A DNA stretch of 33,292 nt from Candidatus Tectomicrobia bacterium (GCA_016192135.1 JACPUR010000010.1:1-33292); one strand, 5' to 3'; counted from the stretch's first letter, positions 1-7,549 are shown. Made by a program: numbers and translations. Notes: generated by a model not told the origin, from the letters alone.

Positions 1-725
1 CCGGCCATTTCCTCAGCCTCCGCAAGGACCACCTCGCCTCCTACAAACCCAAGGGGACGGACAAGTTCCACCCGGCCTTCGTGACCGACCACGGCTACTG
101 GACCTACTACCGGGCGACGGTGGTGGTGCCCTTCTACAACACCCGGAAGGTGGCCGAGAAGGACGCCCCGAAGAGCTGGAAGGACCTCACCGACCCGCGC
201 TGGAACGGCAGGCTCCTCCAGGCCCACCCCTCCTACAGCGGGAACATCACCACCCAGATCATCCTGCTGGAGAAGGTGCTGGGCTGGGGCTTCTTCGAGA
301 AAGTCGCCGCCCTCAAGCCCAAGATCCAGCAGTCCAGCCTGGCCGGAATCCCCATCGTGGCGCGGGGAGAGTCCGACGTGGCGACGGGGAGCCCCCTCTA
401 CGCCATCTTGAACGCCATCAAGAAGGGCGAGCCCCTCAAGGTCGTCTACCCGCCCGAGGGGGTGCCCCTGAACACCATGCCCTATGGGGTGATGAAGAAG
501 GCCCCCAACCCGAACGCCGCCAAGGTGTTCTCGGACTTCCTCTTCAGCCAGGAGGCCCAGCAGGTCCTCGCCGACCAGAACCTCTACGTCGGCCATCCCG
601 GCGTGAAGTACCCCAAGGCCCTTCCCGACCTGAAGAGCCTCAAGCTCCTCGACCTCGCCCCCGAGGAACAGCAGAAGAAGAGTAAGGAAACCCAGGACAA
701 GTTCCGCAAGGCATTCGGCGTTTAG
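1..725 (+). CDS. Family-1 extracellular solute-binding protein (C-terminal part, cut by window edge)
   Basis: Periplasmic binding component of an ABC importer. The frame is open from base 3 to the TAG at 723-725, so the GTG at 81 is an internal valine and the true start lies outside the window. The visible part carries the family pattern: a VVVPFYNTRKV strand, then the PKSWKDLTDPRWNGRL segment in which Fe(III)/spermidine-type binding proteins commit to the domain crossing, and near the end a segment on successive residues (FSDFLFSQEAQQVLADQNLY) typical of bacterial extracellular solute-binding family 1. The C-terminus is lysine-rich. A strong terminator follows at once, so this gene ends its operon and is separate from the next importer. 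The substrate cannot be read; iron(III) or an organic anion are both possible. Confidence 0.85.
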   Translation, partial: GHFLSLRKDHLASYKPKGTDKFHPAFVTDHGYWTYYRATVVVPFYNTRKVAEKDAPKSWKDLTDPRWNGRLLQAHPSYSGNITTQIILLEKVLGWGFFEKVAALKPKIQQSSLAGIPIVARGESDVATGSPLYAILNAIKKGEPLKVVYPPEGVPLNTMPYGVMKKAPNPNAAKVFSDFLFSQEAQQVLADQNLYVGHPGVKYPKALPDLKSLKLLDLAPEEQQKKSKETQDKFRKAFGV

Positions 726-755
726 CCTTCTCCGCCACCTGGAACCGCGCTTCCC

Positions 756-789
756 CGCCCGCCCCCTTCCGGGGGGCGGGCGTTTTTTT
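756..789 (+). terminator. Rho-independent terminator after the solute-binding protein gene
   Basis: An 11-bp GC stem (756-766 with 772-782), a 5-nt loop and a run of seven T. It lies 31 bp past the stop codon and isolates the upstream operon from the importer that follows. Confidence 0.9.
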
Positions 790-861
790 CGGTTAAAATT
801 CAATGGGTTACGCTTTATTCATCAATTGTGTTGTTTTGCATGGATAAAATGGAAATTAATG

Positions 862-890
862 TTGACAAAACAACTTCTATTTCGCAGAAT
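862..890 (+). promoter_or_regulatory. Sigma-70-like promoter of the SsuABC-like operon
   Basis: A perfect TTGACA at 862-867, a 17-bp spacer and CAGAAT (4 of 6) at 885-890, set in an AT-rich island (791-900) that contrasts with the GC-rich genes. The predicted transcript start is about 60 bp before the ATG at 958. This is a call from sequence only. Confidence 0.5.
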
Positions 891-957
891 AATTCACGGC
901 ATTTCGGTTCTCTCCCCTCGCGGTTTCGCGCTGCCTCATTGGATGGAGAGCTAGGTC

Positions 958-2019
958 ATGGATTGCTGCGAAGGCCCCCTCTGCCCGCAGGCCGGCACGT
1001 CCGAAAAACCTCAGGGCATCGGGCGGCGGACCTTGCTCCAGGGGATGCTGGCCGCGGCCGGGGGCGTCCTGATCTCGCCGGGCGGCCTCCCCGCCGCCCA
1101 GGCCCAGGCGAAGAAGATCCGCCTCGCGTTCTGCAGCCAGCTCCTGTGCATCGTGCCCTACGAGGTCGCCCGCGCCGAAGGCTATTTCAAGGAAGAGGGC
1201 CTCGACGTCGAGCTCGTCTACACGCGCGGCGGCAACGCCGCCATGCAGGCCCTCATCGGCGGGGCGGTGGACTACGCCGCCACCGCCTTCGACGTGGCCC
1301 TCCAGGCCTACGCCCGGGGGGCGAAGATCGTGCGTTTCGCCTCGACGGGCCGGCTGCCGCTCTTCGCCCTGGCCACGGCGCCCGCCAAGAAGGACGAGAT
1401 CAAGGGCCTCAAGGATCTCGAGAACCGCTCGGTCGGCATCTCCGCCCTGGGGAACGCCGACCACATTATTCTCCTCTACCTGCTGAAGCAGGCCGGCGCC
1501 GACCCGAAAAAGGTGCGCTTCGCCATCCTCGGGCCCAACCTCTTCGACGCCCTGCGCCTCGGGCAGGTCGACGCCGGCATGGTGCAGGAGCCCGCCCTCA
1601 CCCTCCTCGGCCAGTCGGGCTCGCGCGTGCTCGTGAACACGATGGACATCGGAGACGCCAACAAATTCCTCGGCGGCGCCTACGAGTTCATGGGCGTGGC
1701 CGTCCGGGCCGACGAGCGGGACCGCCGCCTGGACGAGATGCGGCGCCTCGCCCGCGCCCTGGGCAAGGCCCTCCGGGCGACGAGGACCGAGCCCGTGGAG
1801 CGGCTCATCGGCGCGCTGCCCAAGGCGATGGTCGCGGGCGGAAACACCAAGCACCTCGCCGCCGCCCTGGAACGCCACCGGAAGTCCCTGTACCCCGAGA
1901 ACCCCAAGATCGACCCGGCGGCCTCCCTCCGCGTTGCGAACTCGCACCGGGAGGCCGGAATCCTCAAGGACGGGGTCGACCCCAAGGGCGTCCTCGATCT
2001 CAAAGTGCTGGGGGGCTGA
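958..2019 (+). CDS. NMT1/SsuA-like ABC transporter substrate-binding protein, Tat-exported
   Basis: A 353-residue periplasmic binding protein of the nitrate/sulfonate/taurine/thiamine-precursor class. Residues 22-29 (GRRTLLQG) followed by an alanine-rich hydrophobic stretch and PAAQAQA form a twin-arginine signal peptide. The mature part shows the family pattern: KIRLAFCSQ strand, YFKEEGLDVELV, then GGAVDYAATAFDVALQAYARGAK, and later DLENRSVGISALGNADH. The ATG at 958 is preceded by GGAGAG at 945-950 with 7-bp spacing. It is the first gene of a three-gene importer operon with the ATPase 6 bp downstream. Two cysteines near the N-terminus and the Tat signal are unusual for SsuA and suggest a folded or cofactor-bound export form, but this is inference. 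Substrate unknown. Confidence 0.88.
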   Translation: MDCCEGPLCPQAGTSEKPQGIGRRTLLQGMLAAAGGVLISPGGLPAAQAQAKKIRLAFCSQLLCIVPYEVARAEGYFKEEGLDVELVYTRGGNAAMQALIGGAVDYAATAFDVALQAYARGAKIVRFASTGRLPLFALATAPAKKDEIKGLKDLENRSVGISALGNADHIILLYLLKQAGADPKKVRFAILGPNLFDALRLGQVDAGMVQEPALTLLGQSGSRVLVNTMDIGDANKFLGGAYEFMGVAVRADERDRRLDEMRRLARALGKALRATRTEPVERLIGALPKAMVAGGNTKHLAAALERHRKSLYPENPKIDPAASLRVANSHREAGILKDGVDPKGVLDLKVLGG

Positions 2020-2025
2020 TCAGGC

Positions 2026-2799
2026 ATGCTCCGCGTCTCGCGAGTCACGCTCTCCTACGGGGACGAGCCCGTCCTCGAGGGGGCGAGCATCAAGGTGGAG
2101 GCGGGGCAGTTCACCAGCCTCGTCGGGCCCTCCGGCTCCGGGAAGTCCTCCCTCCTTCGGGTGATCATGGGGCTCCAGCGGCCCGAGGCGGGGCTCATCG
2201 ACCTCGCCGCCGGGCGCGAGGAGGTGGGCATCCTCTTCCAGGACGACGCGCTGCTGCCCTGGCGCACGGCCCGCGAGAACGTGGCGCTGGGCCTGCGGGC
2301 GCGGGGCGCTGAGAAGCGAAAGGCCGGCGAGGAGGCCCTCTCCTGGCTGCGGCGCATGGGCCTCGCCGGCTTCGAGGACCGCTACCCCCGCGAGTTGAGC
2401 GGCGGCCAGCGCAAGCGGGTGGCCATCGCCCAGGTGCTGGCCCTCCGGCCGAGCCTCCTCCTGATGGACGAGCCCTTCGCCTCCCTCGACGCCATCGTGC
2501 GCCACCGCCTCACCCAGGACCTGCTGGGGCTGGTCGAGCGCGAGCGGCTGACGGTCCTCCTCGTCACCCACGACCTCGAGGAGGCCATCGTCCTCTCCGA
2601 CACCGTTTACCTGCTCTCGCAGGGGCCGCGCGCCTCGGTGCGCGAGTGCTACCACGTGCCCATCCCCCGGCCGCGCGACCTCCTCCAGGCGCGGGCCCAC
2701 CCGGCCTTCGGCCCCCTGCTGAGCCGGCTGTGGCAGGACCTCTCGGAGGAGGTGGGCGAGCCGGAGCCCACCGCCGAGCTGCTGAGGCAGGAGGCGTGA
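2026..2799 (+). CDS. SsuB/TauB-like ABC transporter ATP-binding protein
   Basis: A 257-residue cytoplasmic ATPase that powers the importer. Walker A GPSGSGKS at 34-41, Q-loop glutamine at 72 within FQDDALLPWRTARENVALGL (the layout of nitrate/sulfonate ATPases), signature LSGGQ at 124-128, Walker B LLLMDE at 144-149, D-loop SLD at 153-155 and switch histidine 182. The signature continues QRKRVAIAQ rather than the usual QRQRVAIAR. The ATG lies 6 bp after the stop of the binding protein gene with a G-rich site at 2011-2015. Its stop overlaps the start of the permease gene. Confidence 0.93.
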   Translation: MLRVSRVTLSYGDEPVLEGASIKVEAGQFTSLVGPSGSGKSSLLRVIMGLQRPEAGLIDLAAGREEVGILFQDDALLPWRTARENVALGLRARGAEKRKAGEEALSWLRRMGLAGFEDRYPRELSGGQRKRVAIAQVLALRPSLLLMDEPFASLDAIVRHRLTQDLLGLVERERLTVLLVTHDLEEAIVLSDTVYLLSQGPRASVRECYHVPIPRPRDLLQARAHPAFGPLLSRLWQDLSEEVGEPEPTAELLRQEA

Positions 2800-3557
2800 G
2801 GCAGGCCCTGGACCGGCCCTGGCTCCGCCAGCTCCTCGCCCTGGCCCTCTTCCTGGGGCTGTGGGAGGGCGCCGCGCGCGCGGGCCTCGTGAACCCGTTC
2901 TTCCTGCCTCCCCCCTCCCAGGTGGGCGGGGTGCTCCTCACCCTGGTGGCCGAGGGCTCCATCTGGCCCCACCTCTACGCCACCTTCCTCGCCGCCCTGA
3001 TGGGGCTGGCCGCCGGGATCGGGGCGGGGGCCGTCCTGGGCTTCGCGGGGGCGCTGCTCCCCTGCGTGGCCGAGCTCCTCGTGCCGGTCATGATCCTCCT
3101 GAACGCCGTCCCCCGCGTCATCCTGGCCCCGCTCTTCGTCATCTGGCTGGGGATCGACCTCGAGTCCAAGGTGGCGCTCGCCTTCGTGCTGGTGGCGGTG
3201 GTGATGTTCTTCGCCGTCTACAGCGGCATCAAGGAGGTGGACAAGCGCCTCGTCGAGCGCGTCCGCACCCTGGGCGGGGGCCGGTGGCTACTGCTCCGGG
3301 AGGTGTACGTGCCCTCGGTCATCGTCTGGGTGATGGGGGGGATGAAGGTGGCGGTGGGCTTCGCCTTCACGGGCGCGGTGGTGGGGGAGTTCGTGGCCTC
3401 GAGCCGGGGGCTGGGCTACCTCCTCTCGTTCGCCCAGAGCACCTACAACGCCGCCCTCTCCCTCGCCCTGGTGATCCTCGTCATCGGCTTCGTGCTGCTC
3501 CTCTTCGCCACGGCCGGCCTGCTCGAGCGGCGGCTGCTCAGGTGGAAGTACCGGTAG
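2796..3557 (+). CDS. SsuC/TauC-like ABC transporter permease
   Basis: A 253-residue inner-membrane permease of the BPD_transp_1 family with about six membrane segments. The cytoplasmic coupling (EAA) loop is visible at about 147-175: KEVDKRLVERVRTLGGG then LLLREVYVPS. The start is the GTG at 2796, which overlaps the ATPase stop in the pattern GTGA; GAGG at 2784-2787 gives 8-bp spacing. The open frame continues upstream inside the ATPase gene but that part is out-of-frame shadow. Translational coupling with the ATPase and the shared strand make the three genes one transporter. No terminator hairpin is obvious after the stop. Confidence 0.92.
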   Translation: MRQALDRPWLRQLLALALFLGLWEGAARAGLVNPFFLPPPSQVGGVLLTLVAEGSIWPHLYATFLAALMGLAAGIGAGAVLGFAGALLPCVAELLVPVMILLNAVPRVILAPLFVIWLGIDLESKVALAFVLVAVVMFFAVYSGIKEVDKRLVERVRTLGGGRWLLLREVYVPSVIVWVMGGMKVAVGFAFTGAVVGEFVASSRGLGYLLSFAQSTYNAALSLALVILVIGFVLLLFATAGLLERRLLRWKYR

Positions 3558-3612
3558 GGCTCTGACCGGGGCATATTCCGGCCCCTCCGCGTCCCGCTCT
3601 GATACAAAAACC

Positions 3613-3626
3613 GTGATCCAGATCAC
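3613..3626. promoter_or_regulatory. CRP/FNR-type palindrome upstream of the first cysteine-repeat gene
   Basis: GTGATCCAGATCAC, a perfect inverted repeat that fits the CRP core GTGA-N6-TCAC. It lies 140 bp before the ATG at 3766 in an AT-rich gap. A similar palindrome lies 127 bp before the paralogous gene at 4716. No CRP-family regulator gene is in the window, so the bound protein is unknown. Confidence 0.5.
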
Positions 3627-3765
3627 TCATTTTGCGCTATTTTCGTATTTTCCTGCCTCCGGTTCATGTTACTTTTTATTTACGTCTTAAAATGGGATGG
3701 GAAGGGGGGAGGCTCCCGGAGCCTCCATCCGTCCCGGAAAAAATATACAGAGGGGAGGAAACGCC

Positions 3766-4440
3766 ATGAGACGCGTCATTGCCGCCACTTTCACCGCCGC
3801 CGGCTTCCTGCTCGCCGCAGGCGCCGCCCAGGCCCAGCCGGTCCAGAGGCCGGGCACGCCCCAGGGGCCTCAGGCCCGGCTGGCCTGCAACAACGTCAAG
3901 GACCCGGGCCAGCGCGGGGCCTGCATCGCCAAGGCCTGCGCCCCCGTGCCCGCTCCCTTGAAGAAAGCCTGCATCGACGGGACAGGCCCCTTCGCCAGCA
4001 AACCCCCCGTGAAGCCTCCGGTCAAGCCCGTCGTGGGCAAGCCGCCCCTGAAGCCGCCCGTCCCGAACCCGGCCGCCGCCCGGTGGGCCTGCAACAACAT
4101 CAAGGACCCGAGACAGCGCGGCGCCTGCATCGCCAAGGCCTGCGCCCCCGTGCCGCCTGCCGTGAAGCAGACTTGCCTCTCGGGCACCGGCTCCTTCGCC
4201 GGCAGGCCGCCCGTGAAGCCGCCGGTCAAGCCCGTCGTGGGCAAGCCGCCCCTGAAGCCCCCGGTCGGCAAGCCCAACGCCGCCCTGCTGAACCAGAAGA
4301 GGTCGCAGCTCACCAGCCTGCGCAACGAGGTGCTCCGGCTCTGCCAGCAGGTTTATGACGGCAAGGCCGAGGCCGACTGCATCGCCGGCGCCTTCCCGCC
4401 GATCCCCCGGGCGCTGCCCTTGAAGAAGCCCGCGAACTAG
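3766..4440 (+). CDS. Secreted cysteine-repeat protein, two 68-residue repeats
   Basis: 224 residues, no recognised family. MRRVIAATFTAAGFLLAAG followed by AAQAQ is a Sec signal peptide. The mature part has two repeats starting at 3883 and 4087 (204 bp apart), each with C-x11-C-x4-C-x10-C followed by a proline/lysine linker (PPVKPPVKPVVGKPPLKPPV). A C-terminal region has one more C-x11-C pair around LCQQVYDG. The ATG at 3766 has GGGGAGG at 3752-3758 with 7-bp spacing; the open frame runs back to 3697 but that would bury the signal peptide. The gene has its own CRP-like site and terminator, so it is monocistronic. It is a paralogue of the gene at 4716. The linker resembles cell-wall or envelope-spanning Pro/Lys stretches; function unknown. 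Confidence 0.8.
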   Translation: MRRVIAATFTAAGFLLAAGAAQAQPVQRPGTPQGPQARLACNNVKDPGQRGACIAKACAPVPAPLKKACIDGTGPFASKPPVKPPVKPVVGKPPLKPPVPNPAAARWACNNIKDPRQRGACIAKACAPVPPAVKQTCLSGTGSFAGRPPVKPPVKPVVGKPPLKPPVGKPNAALLNQKRSQLTSLRNEVLRLCQQVYDGKAEADCIAGAFPPIPRALPLKKPAN

Positions 4441-4462
4441 CACAGCCACAAGAAGCAGGACG

Positions 4463-4499
4463 AAAACCGCCCTCTGGGTTTCCGGGGGGCGGTTTTTTT
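4463..4499 (+). terminator. Rho-independent terminator after the first cysteine-repeat gene
   Basis: AACCGCCC (4465-4472) pairs with GGGCGGTT (4487-4494), 14-nt loop, followed by a T run. It lies 25 bp past the stop. Confidence 0.85.
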
Positions 4500-4575
4500 C
4501 CTCTCGCCCCATGAAATCACTATAAATTCTTCAAAAGATTTGGCCGCCCTGAAATTTCATCCTGAGAACAATCGG

Positions 4576-4589
4576 GTGACTCATGTCAC
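4576..4589. promoter_or_regulatory. CRP/FNR-type palindrome upstream of the second cysteine-repeat gene
   Basis: GTGACTCATGTCAC, a perfect inverted repeat matching GTGA-N6-TCAC, extended on the right by A (TCACA). It is followed by a weak promoter candidate, TTCAGA (4605-4610), 17 bp, TATGCT (4628-4633), which would place the palindrome near -58 to -61, the position used by class I CRP-dependent promoters. Confidence 0.5.
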
Positions 4590-4715
4590 AATTTATCTAA
4601 AAATTTCAGAATGAACCCACTTTCGCATATGCTATCGTAAATGAATCCGGACTAAGGAAACGGCGATGCGTGCGGCATCCTTCCTTTTGCTCCGGCCCAT
4701 GGGGAGGGTCAGGTC

Positions 4716-5591
4716 ATGAAACGCTGTACCGCCGCCATTGTGGGTTTCGCAGGCCTCCTGATGCTAGTCTCGGATGTCTTGGCCCAGGTTCCCCCACCGC
4801 TTGGCCCGCCGCCGAGCCCGGCCCAGATCGCCGCCCGCCGGGCCTGCAACGCCCAGCCCGCGGGCCAGGCCCGCACCAACTGCATCAATGCCGCCTGCGC
4901 CGGCGTCTCGACTCCCTTCCGCGGCGCCTGCATCAGCGGCATCGCCATGTTCGCCAGCGCCCCGTCCGTGCCGACCAACGTGGCCCAGCGCCGGGCCTGC
5001 AACAACGTGCCCCCGGCCAACCGCGGAGCCTGCATCAATAGCGCCTGCGGCCCCGTGGCGCCCCAGTTCCGCCAGGCCTGCCTCGCGGGCGCCGGCCCCT
5101 ACGCGGCCGGGCCCACGCCCCCGGGCGGGCCCACCAACGTGGCCCAGCGCCGGGCCTGCAACAACGTGCCTCCGGCCAGCCGCGGAGCCTGCATCAACTC
5201 GGCCTGCGGCCCCGTGGCCCCCCAGTTCCGCCAGGCCTGCCTCGCGGGCGCCGGCCCCTACGCGGCCGGCCCCACGCCCCCGGGCGCGCCCACGAACGTG
5301 GCCCAGCGCCGGGCCTGCAACAACGTGCCCCCGGCCAACCGCCAGGCCTGCATCAACTCGGCCTGCGGCCCCGTGGCGCCCCAGTTCCGCCAGGCCTGCC
5401 TCGCGGGAGCCGGCCCCTACGCGGCCGGGCCCACGCCCCCGGGCGGGCTCCAGCAGCTGAACACCCTGCGGAGCAGCATCTCCAGCCAGCGCAGCCGGGC
5501 CCTCGCTCTCTGCCGGCAGCTCTATGACGGCGCGCAGGAGCAGGCCTGCATCCGCGGCCTCTTCCCGCCCGCACCCGCCCCGGCCAACTAG
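4716..5591 (+). CDS. Secreted cysteine-repeat protein, four repeats
   Basis: 291 residues with a Sec signal peptide (hydrophobic 6-22, cleavage near VLAQ). One divergent repeat (about 4815-4973) precedes three near-identical 53-residue repeats. Each has C-x10-C-x4-C-x10-C (x11 in the first) with RRACNNVPPANR, ACINSACGPV and FRQACLAGAGPYAAG, then a PTPPG linker. The C-terminus (ALCRQLYDGAQEQACI) matches the C-terminus of the paralogue at 3766, so both share signal, repeats and a C-terminal C-x11-C module. ATG 4716 has GGAGGG at 4703-4708 with 7-bp spacing. The even number of cysteines and periplasmic export suggest disulfide-bonded helical hairpins; this is inference. Function unknown. Confidence 0.8.
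   Translation: MKRCTAAIVGFAGLLMLVSDVLAQVPPPLGPPPSPAQIAARRACNAQPAGQARTNCINAACAGVSTPFRGACISGIAMFASAPSVPTNVAQRRACNNVPPANRGACINSACGPVAPQFRQACLAGAGPYAAGPTPPGGPTNVAQRRACNNVPPASRGACINSACGPVAPQFRQACLAGAGPYAAGPTPPGAPTNVAQRRACNNVPPANRQACINSACGPVAPQFRQACLAGAGPYAAGPTPPGGLQQLNTLRSSISSQRSRALALCRQLYDGAQEQACIRGLFPPAPAPAN
4974..5450 (+). repeat. Three in-frame 159-bp tandem repeats inside the cysteine-repeat gene
   Basis: Units start at 4974, 5133 and 5292, exactly 159 bp apart, and differ at only a few bases. The near identity at third codon positions points to recent duplication or gene conversion. Copy number is likely to vary between strains. Confidence 0.9.
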
Positions 5592-5617
5592 CCGGACGCA
5601 TCCAGCCACAGAAACAG

Positions 5618-5653
5618 ACCGGCCCCCCGGAGCGATCCGGGGGGCCGGTTTTT
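5618..5653 (+). terminator. Strong Rho-independent terminator
   Basis: A perfect 14-bp stem (5618-5631 with 5636-5649), GCGA tetraloop and a T run to 5653. It ends the second cysteine-repeat gene and also faces the minus-strand ORF ending at 5667. Confidence 0.92.
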
Positions 5654-5666
5654 GCGAGCGGGAGGG

Positions 5667-5825
5667 CTACAGAGATTTTCCGCCGATCAGGCCAATCAGC
5701 GCTCCGAAGCGCATCCAGAACGCCTCCCAGGTCCGGTCAATCACTTTGGCCACCCCAGGAGTTGGATTGTCGAAGTAGATGGACAGGGAAACACTCGCGA
5801 TAAAGGCAAGCAGTGTGATGCCCAT
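5667..5825 (-). CDS. Small membrane protein, possibly N-terminally truncated
   Basis: 52 residues from the ATG at 5825: a hydrophobic helix (ITLLAFIASVSLSIYF), then FDNPTPGVAKVIDRTWEAFW and a second short hydrophobic glycine-rich segment ending GGKSL. The frame stays open upstream to a TGA near 5882 and reads NAYLFKWALLTI before this ATG, with no ATG/GTG start and no ribosome binding site; a TTG at 5837 is another possible start. This looks like the intact end of a gene whose beginning is lost or uses a rare start. Downstream of a phage portal gene on the same strand, so a phage tail-end gene is possible. No family recognised. Confidence 0.45.
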   Translation of the reverse strand: MGITLLAFIASVSLSIYFDNPTPGVAKVIDRTWEAFWMRFGALIGLIGGKSL

Positions 5826-5917
5826 GATCGTGAGCAACGCCCATTTGAATAGATAAGCATTGTCTAATGTGACCGCCCACTCTCATTCGAAGGATGGGGA
5901 GAGGAGGTCACGATGCT

Positions 5918-6094
5918 CTATTTTGAAGTCTTGGAATTTTCCGTGCGCGGCCGGATTTCAGTTTTGGTGGGGGTAATTGTGATGGTCGAGGTGACCATGG
6001 GGTTGGCAAAAGTATCCTTGAGGATGGCCGCCGCCTTTCGGAACACCAGAATTCCTTTGCTCATCGCCGGGGCCTTGCCATTTTGCCTGGGCAT
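5918..6094 (-). CDS. Small hypothetical protein next to the phage portal gene
   Basis: 58 residues, basic, beginning MPRQNGKAPAMSKGILVFRK and ending in a Thr/Lys/Arg-rich tail. GGGAGG lies 7 bp before the ATG, which supports translation. It lies 49 bp after the portal gene on the same strand. The opposite strand holds an equally long ORF (5913-6098) that also has a good GGAGG site, so strand assignment is not certain. No known family recognised. Confidence 0.4.
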   Translation of the reverse strand: MPRQNGKAPAMSKGILVFRKAAAILKDTFANPMVTSTITITPTKTEIRPRTENSKTSK

Positions 6095-6143
6095 TTGAGG
6101 CCTCCCGATTCAACCACCCATAAAAAATAGCATAAATTTCACA

Positions 6144-7547
6144 TTACTCCGCCATTTTCTCCTCCCCCACCTCCATCCCGAACTGCCCGGCGAGGTGGCC
6201 GAAGAGCTTGCCGGCGGCGTCGTTCCCCATCCAGCCGCGCGAGGTGGCGAGGTCGAGGGCCTGGCCCATCCGGAGGAGCGCACCCGAGAGCTTCTCGGTG
6301 TCGCGCACGGAGATCTCAGGGAGGACAGGCCTCGCCCCCGCGCGGAGCGCCTCGGGCGGGAGGGCCCCCGCGCGGTGGGCCTCCTCCAATTGTTTGTCCG
6401 CCATCTGCTGGAGCATGTGGCGCACGGTGCGCTGGCGGCGCGTCATCTTCTTGAAGGCGGGGAGCTCCATGCTCTCGGCCGAGGCGCGGTTCACGTCCTC
6501 CCCCTGGGCGAACCAGTGGGAGGGCACCCCCGCGCCCCCGAGCAGGAGGCCGCGCATGAGCTTGGCGATGCCCTGCGCCCCGCTCTCCCCGCCCCGGAGG
6601 TCGGGGGTGACGGCCCGCCACTCCTCCTTCTCGTTGTGCACCCGCACGCTGGAGGGCCTCGGCGCCGCGCCGTTCTGGGCGAGCCATTCGGCGACGCGCT
6701 CGGGCCCCGCGCCCTTGAGCGTCACGTCGTAGATGAAGGAGTTCTGGAGGCGGGCGCGCTCGGCCGCGTCGAAGATGAAGCGCTCGTAGATGTCGATCCA
6801 GTCGATGGCGGCGAGGAGGTCGGAGCTGCCCCGCGGGGCGTCGCTCGCCTTGTTGATCTGGAAGAGAAACGCCTCGCCGTCCCCGAAGCGCTCACGCTCC
6901 CGCTGGGCGGCCGCGCCCAGGTATTCGCGGGGATCTCCGCCGAGCACGGTGCGGAGCCGCTTGCCCGAGCGCGAGGGCCCGAGGCCCCCCTCGGGCTTGA
7001 GCACGACGCCGATGGGCAGGGCGCAGTTGTCCGGGTCGGGCACCACCTCCTCGATCCAGCGCGGGGAGACGTAGCCCAGCCGCACCCGGCCCTCGAAGCG
7101 CGAGACGGCGGCGGGCAGCAGGAGCTCCCCGAAGATGGCCAGCTCCGAGACCAGCCGCTCGACGCGCAGGTCGAGCTGGTTCACCGGGTCGCCCCAGAAG
7201 CCCTGGACGCAGGCCAGGGCGCGCGGGTCCTCGGACTGCCAGGAGACGCCCTCCCCCACCACGTGGTCGGTGACGATCTCGATGAGGCGCTGGCCCACGA
7301 GGTTGGTGAGCCAGAGCTCGTAGGCGAGCCGCTGCATCCGCTCGTGCGTGGCGGGGCTCACCCCCGAACGCCCGCCCGAGAGGCTCCGCCAGACCCGCTC
7401 GTCCGGGTCCAGCCCTCCGCTCAAGAGCCGGCGGAAATCCGTCTTCGGGCGGCGATAGCCGAGGTTCGAGGGCGCGCCATTGGGCTTCGAGGGCGCCCCC
7501 TCGCTCTTGAGGCGTACTCTTTTGGAGCCTGCCGCTTTCCGTGCCAT
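6144..7547 (-). CDS. Phage portal protein
   Basis: 467 residues. Forms the dodecameric portal ring through which phage DNA enters the capsid. After a basic, low-complexity N-terminus (about 1-35), the protein shows the portal pattern: ERMQRLAYELWLTNLVGQRL, IVTDHVVGEGVSWQ, FWGDPVNQLDLRVERLVSE, FGELLLPAAV, LGYVSPRWIEEVVPDPDN, then a late stem-like region (VPSHWFAQGEDVNRAS) and a Met/Gln-rich helical end. The ATG at 7547 has AGGAGGG 8 bp upstream and lies 2 bp after the nuclease ORF, so the two are coupled. The longer open frame to 8279 is shadow of the nuclease gene. No frameshifts or stops, so the gene is intact. Gene order terminase then portal is the phage norm. Confidence 0.85.
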   Translation of the reverse strand: MARKAAGSKRVRLKSEGAPSKPNGAPSNLGYRRPKTDFRRLLSGGLDPDERVWRSLSGGRSGVSPATHERMQRLAYELWLTNLVGQRLIEIVTDHVVGEGVSWQSEDPRALACVQGFWGDPVNQLDLRVERLVSELAIFGELLLPAAVSRFEGRVRLGYVSPRWIEEVVPDPDNCALPIGVVLKPEGGLGPSRSGKRLRTVLGGDPREYLGAAAQRERERFGDGEAFLFQINKASDAPRGSSDLLAAIDWIDIYERFIFDAAERARLQNSFIYDVTLKGAGPERVAEWLAQNGAAPRPSSVRVHNEKEEWRAVTPDLRGGESGAQGIAKLMRGLLLGGAGVPSHWFAQGEDVNRASAESMELPAFKKMTRRQRTVRHMLQQMADKQLEEAHRAGALPPEALRAGARPVLPEISVRDTEKLSGALLRMGQALDLATSRGWMGNDAAGKLFGHLAGQFGMEVGEEKMAE

Positions 7548-7549
7548 CC

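Noticed and set aside
828-2312. 494-codon plus-strand open frame over the binding-protein and ATPase genes
   Set aside because: Arg/Pro/Gly-rich shadow of two well-supported genes in another frame.
4974-5450. Possible CRISPR-like array
   Set aside because: Direct repeats are 159 bp, contiguous, in frame and coding, with no spacers.
4764-5609. Minus-strand ORF over the cysteine-repeat gene
   Set aside because: Mirror of coding tandem repeats; no start signal, and the plus-strand gene has signal peptide, RBS and terminator.
5652-5852. 66-codon plus-strand ORF after the cysteine-repeat terminator
   Set aside because: The opposite strand gives a coherent membrane protein; this frame has no hydrophobic or family pattern.
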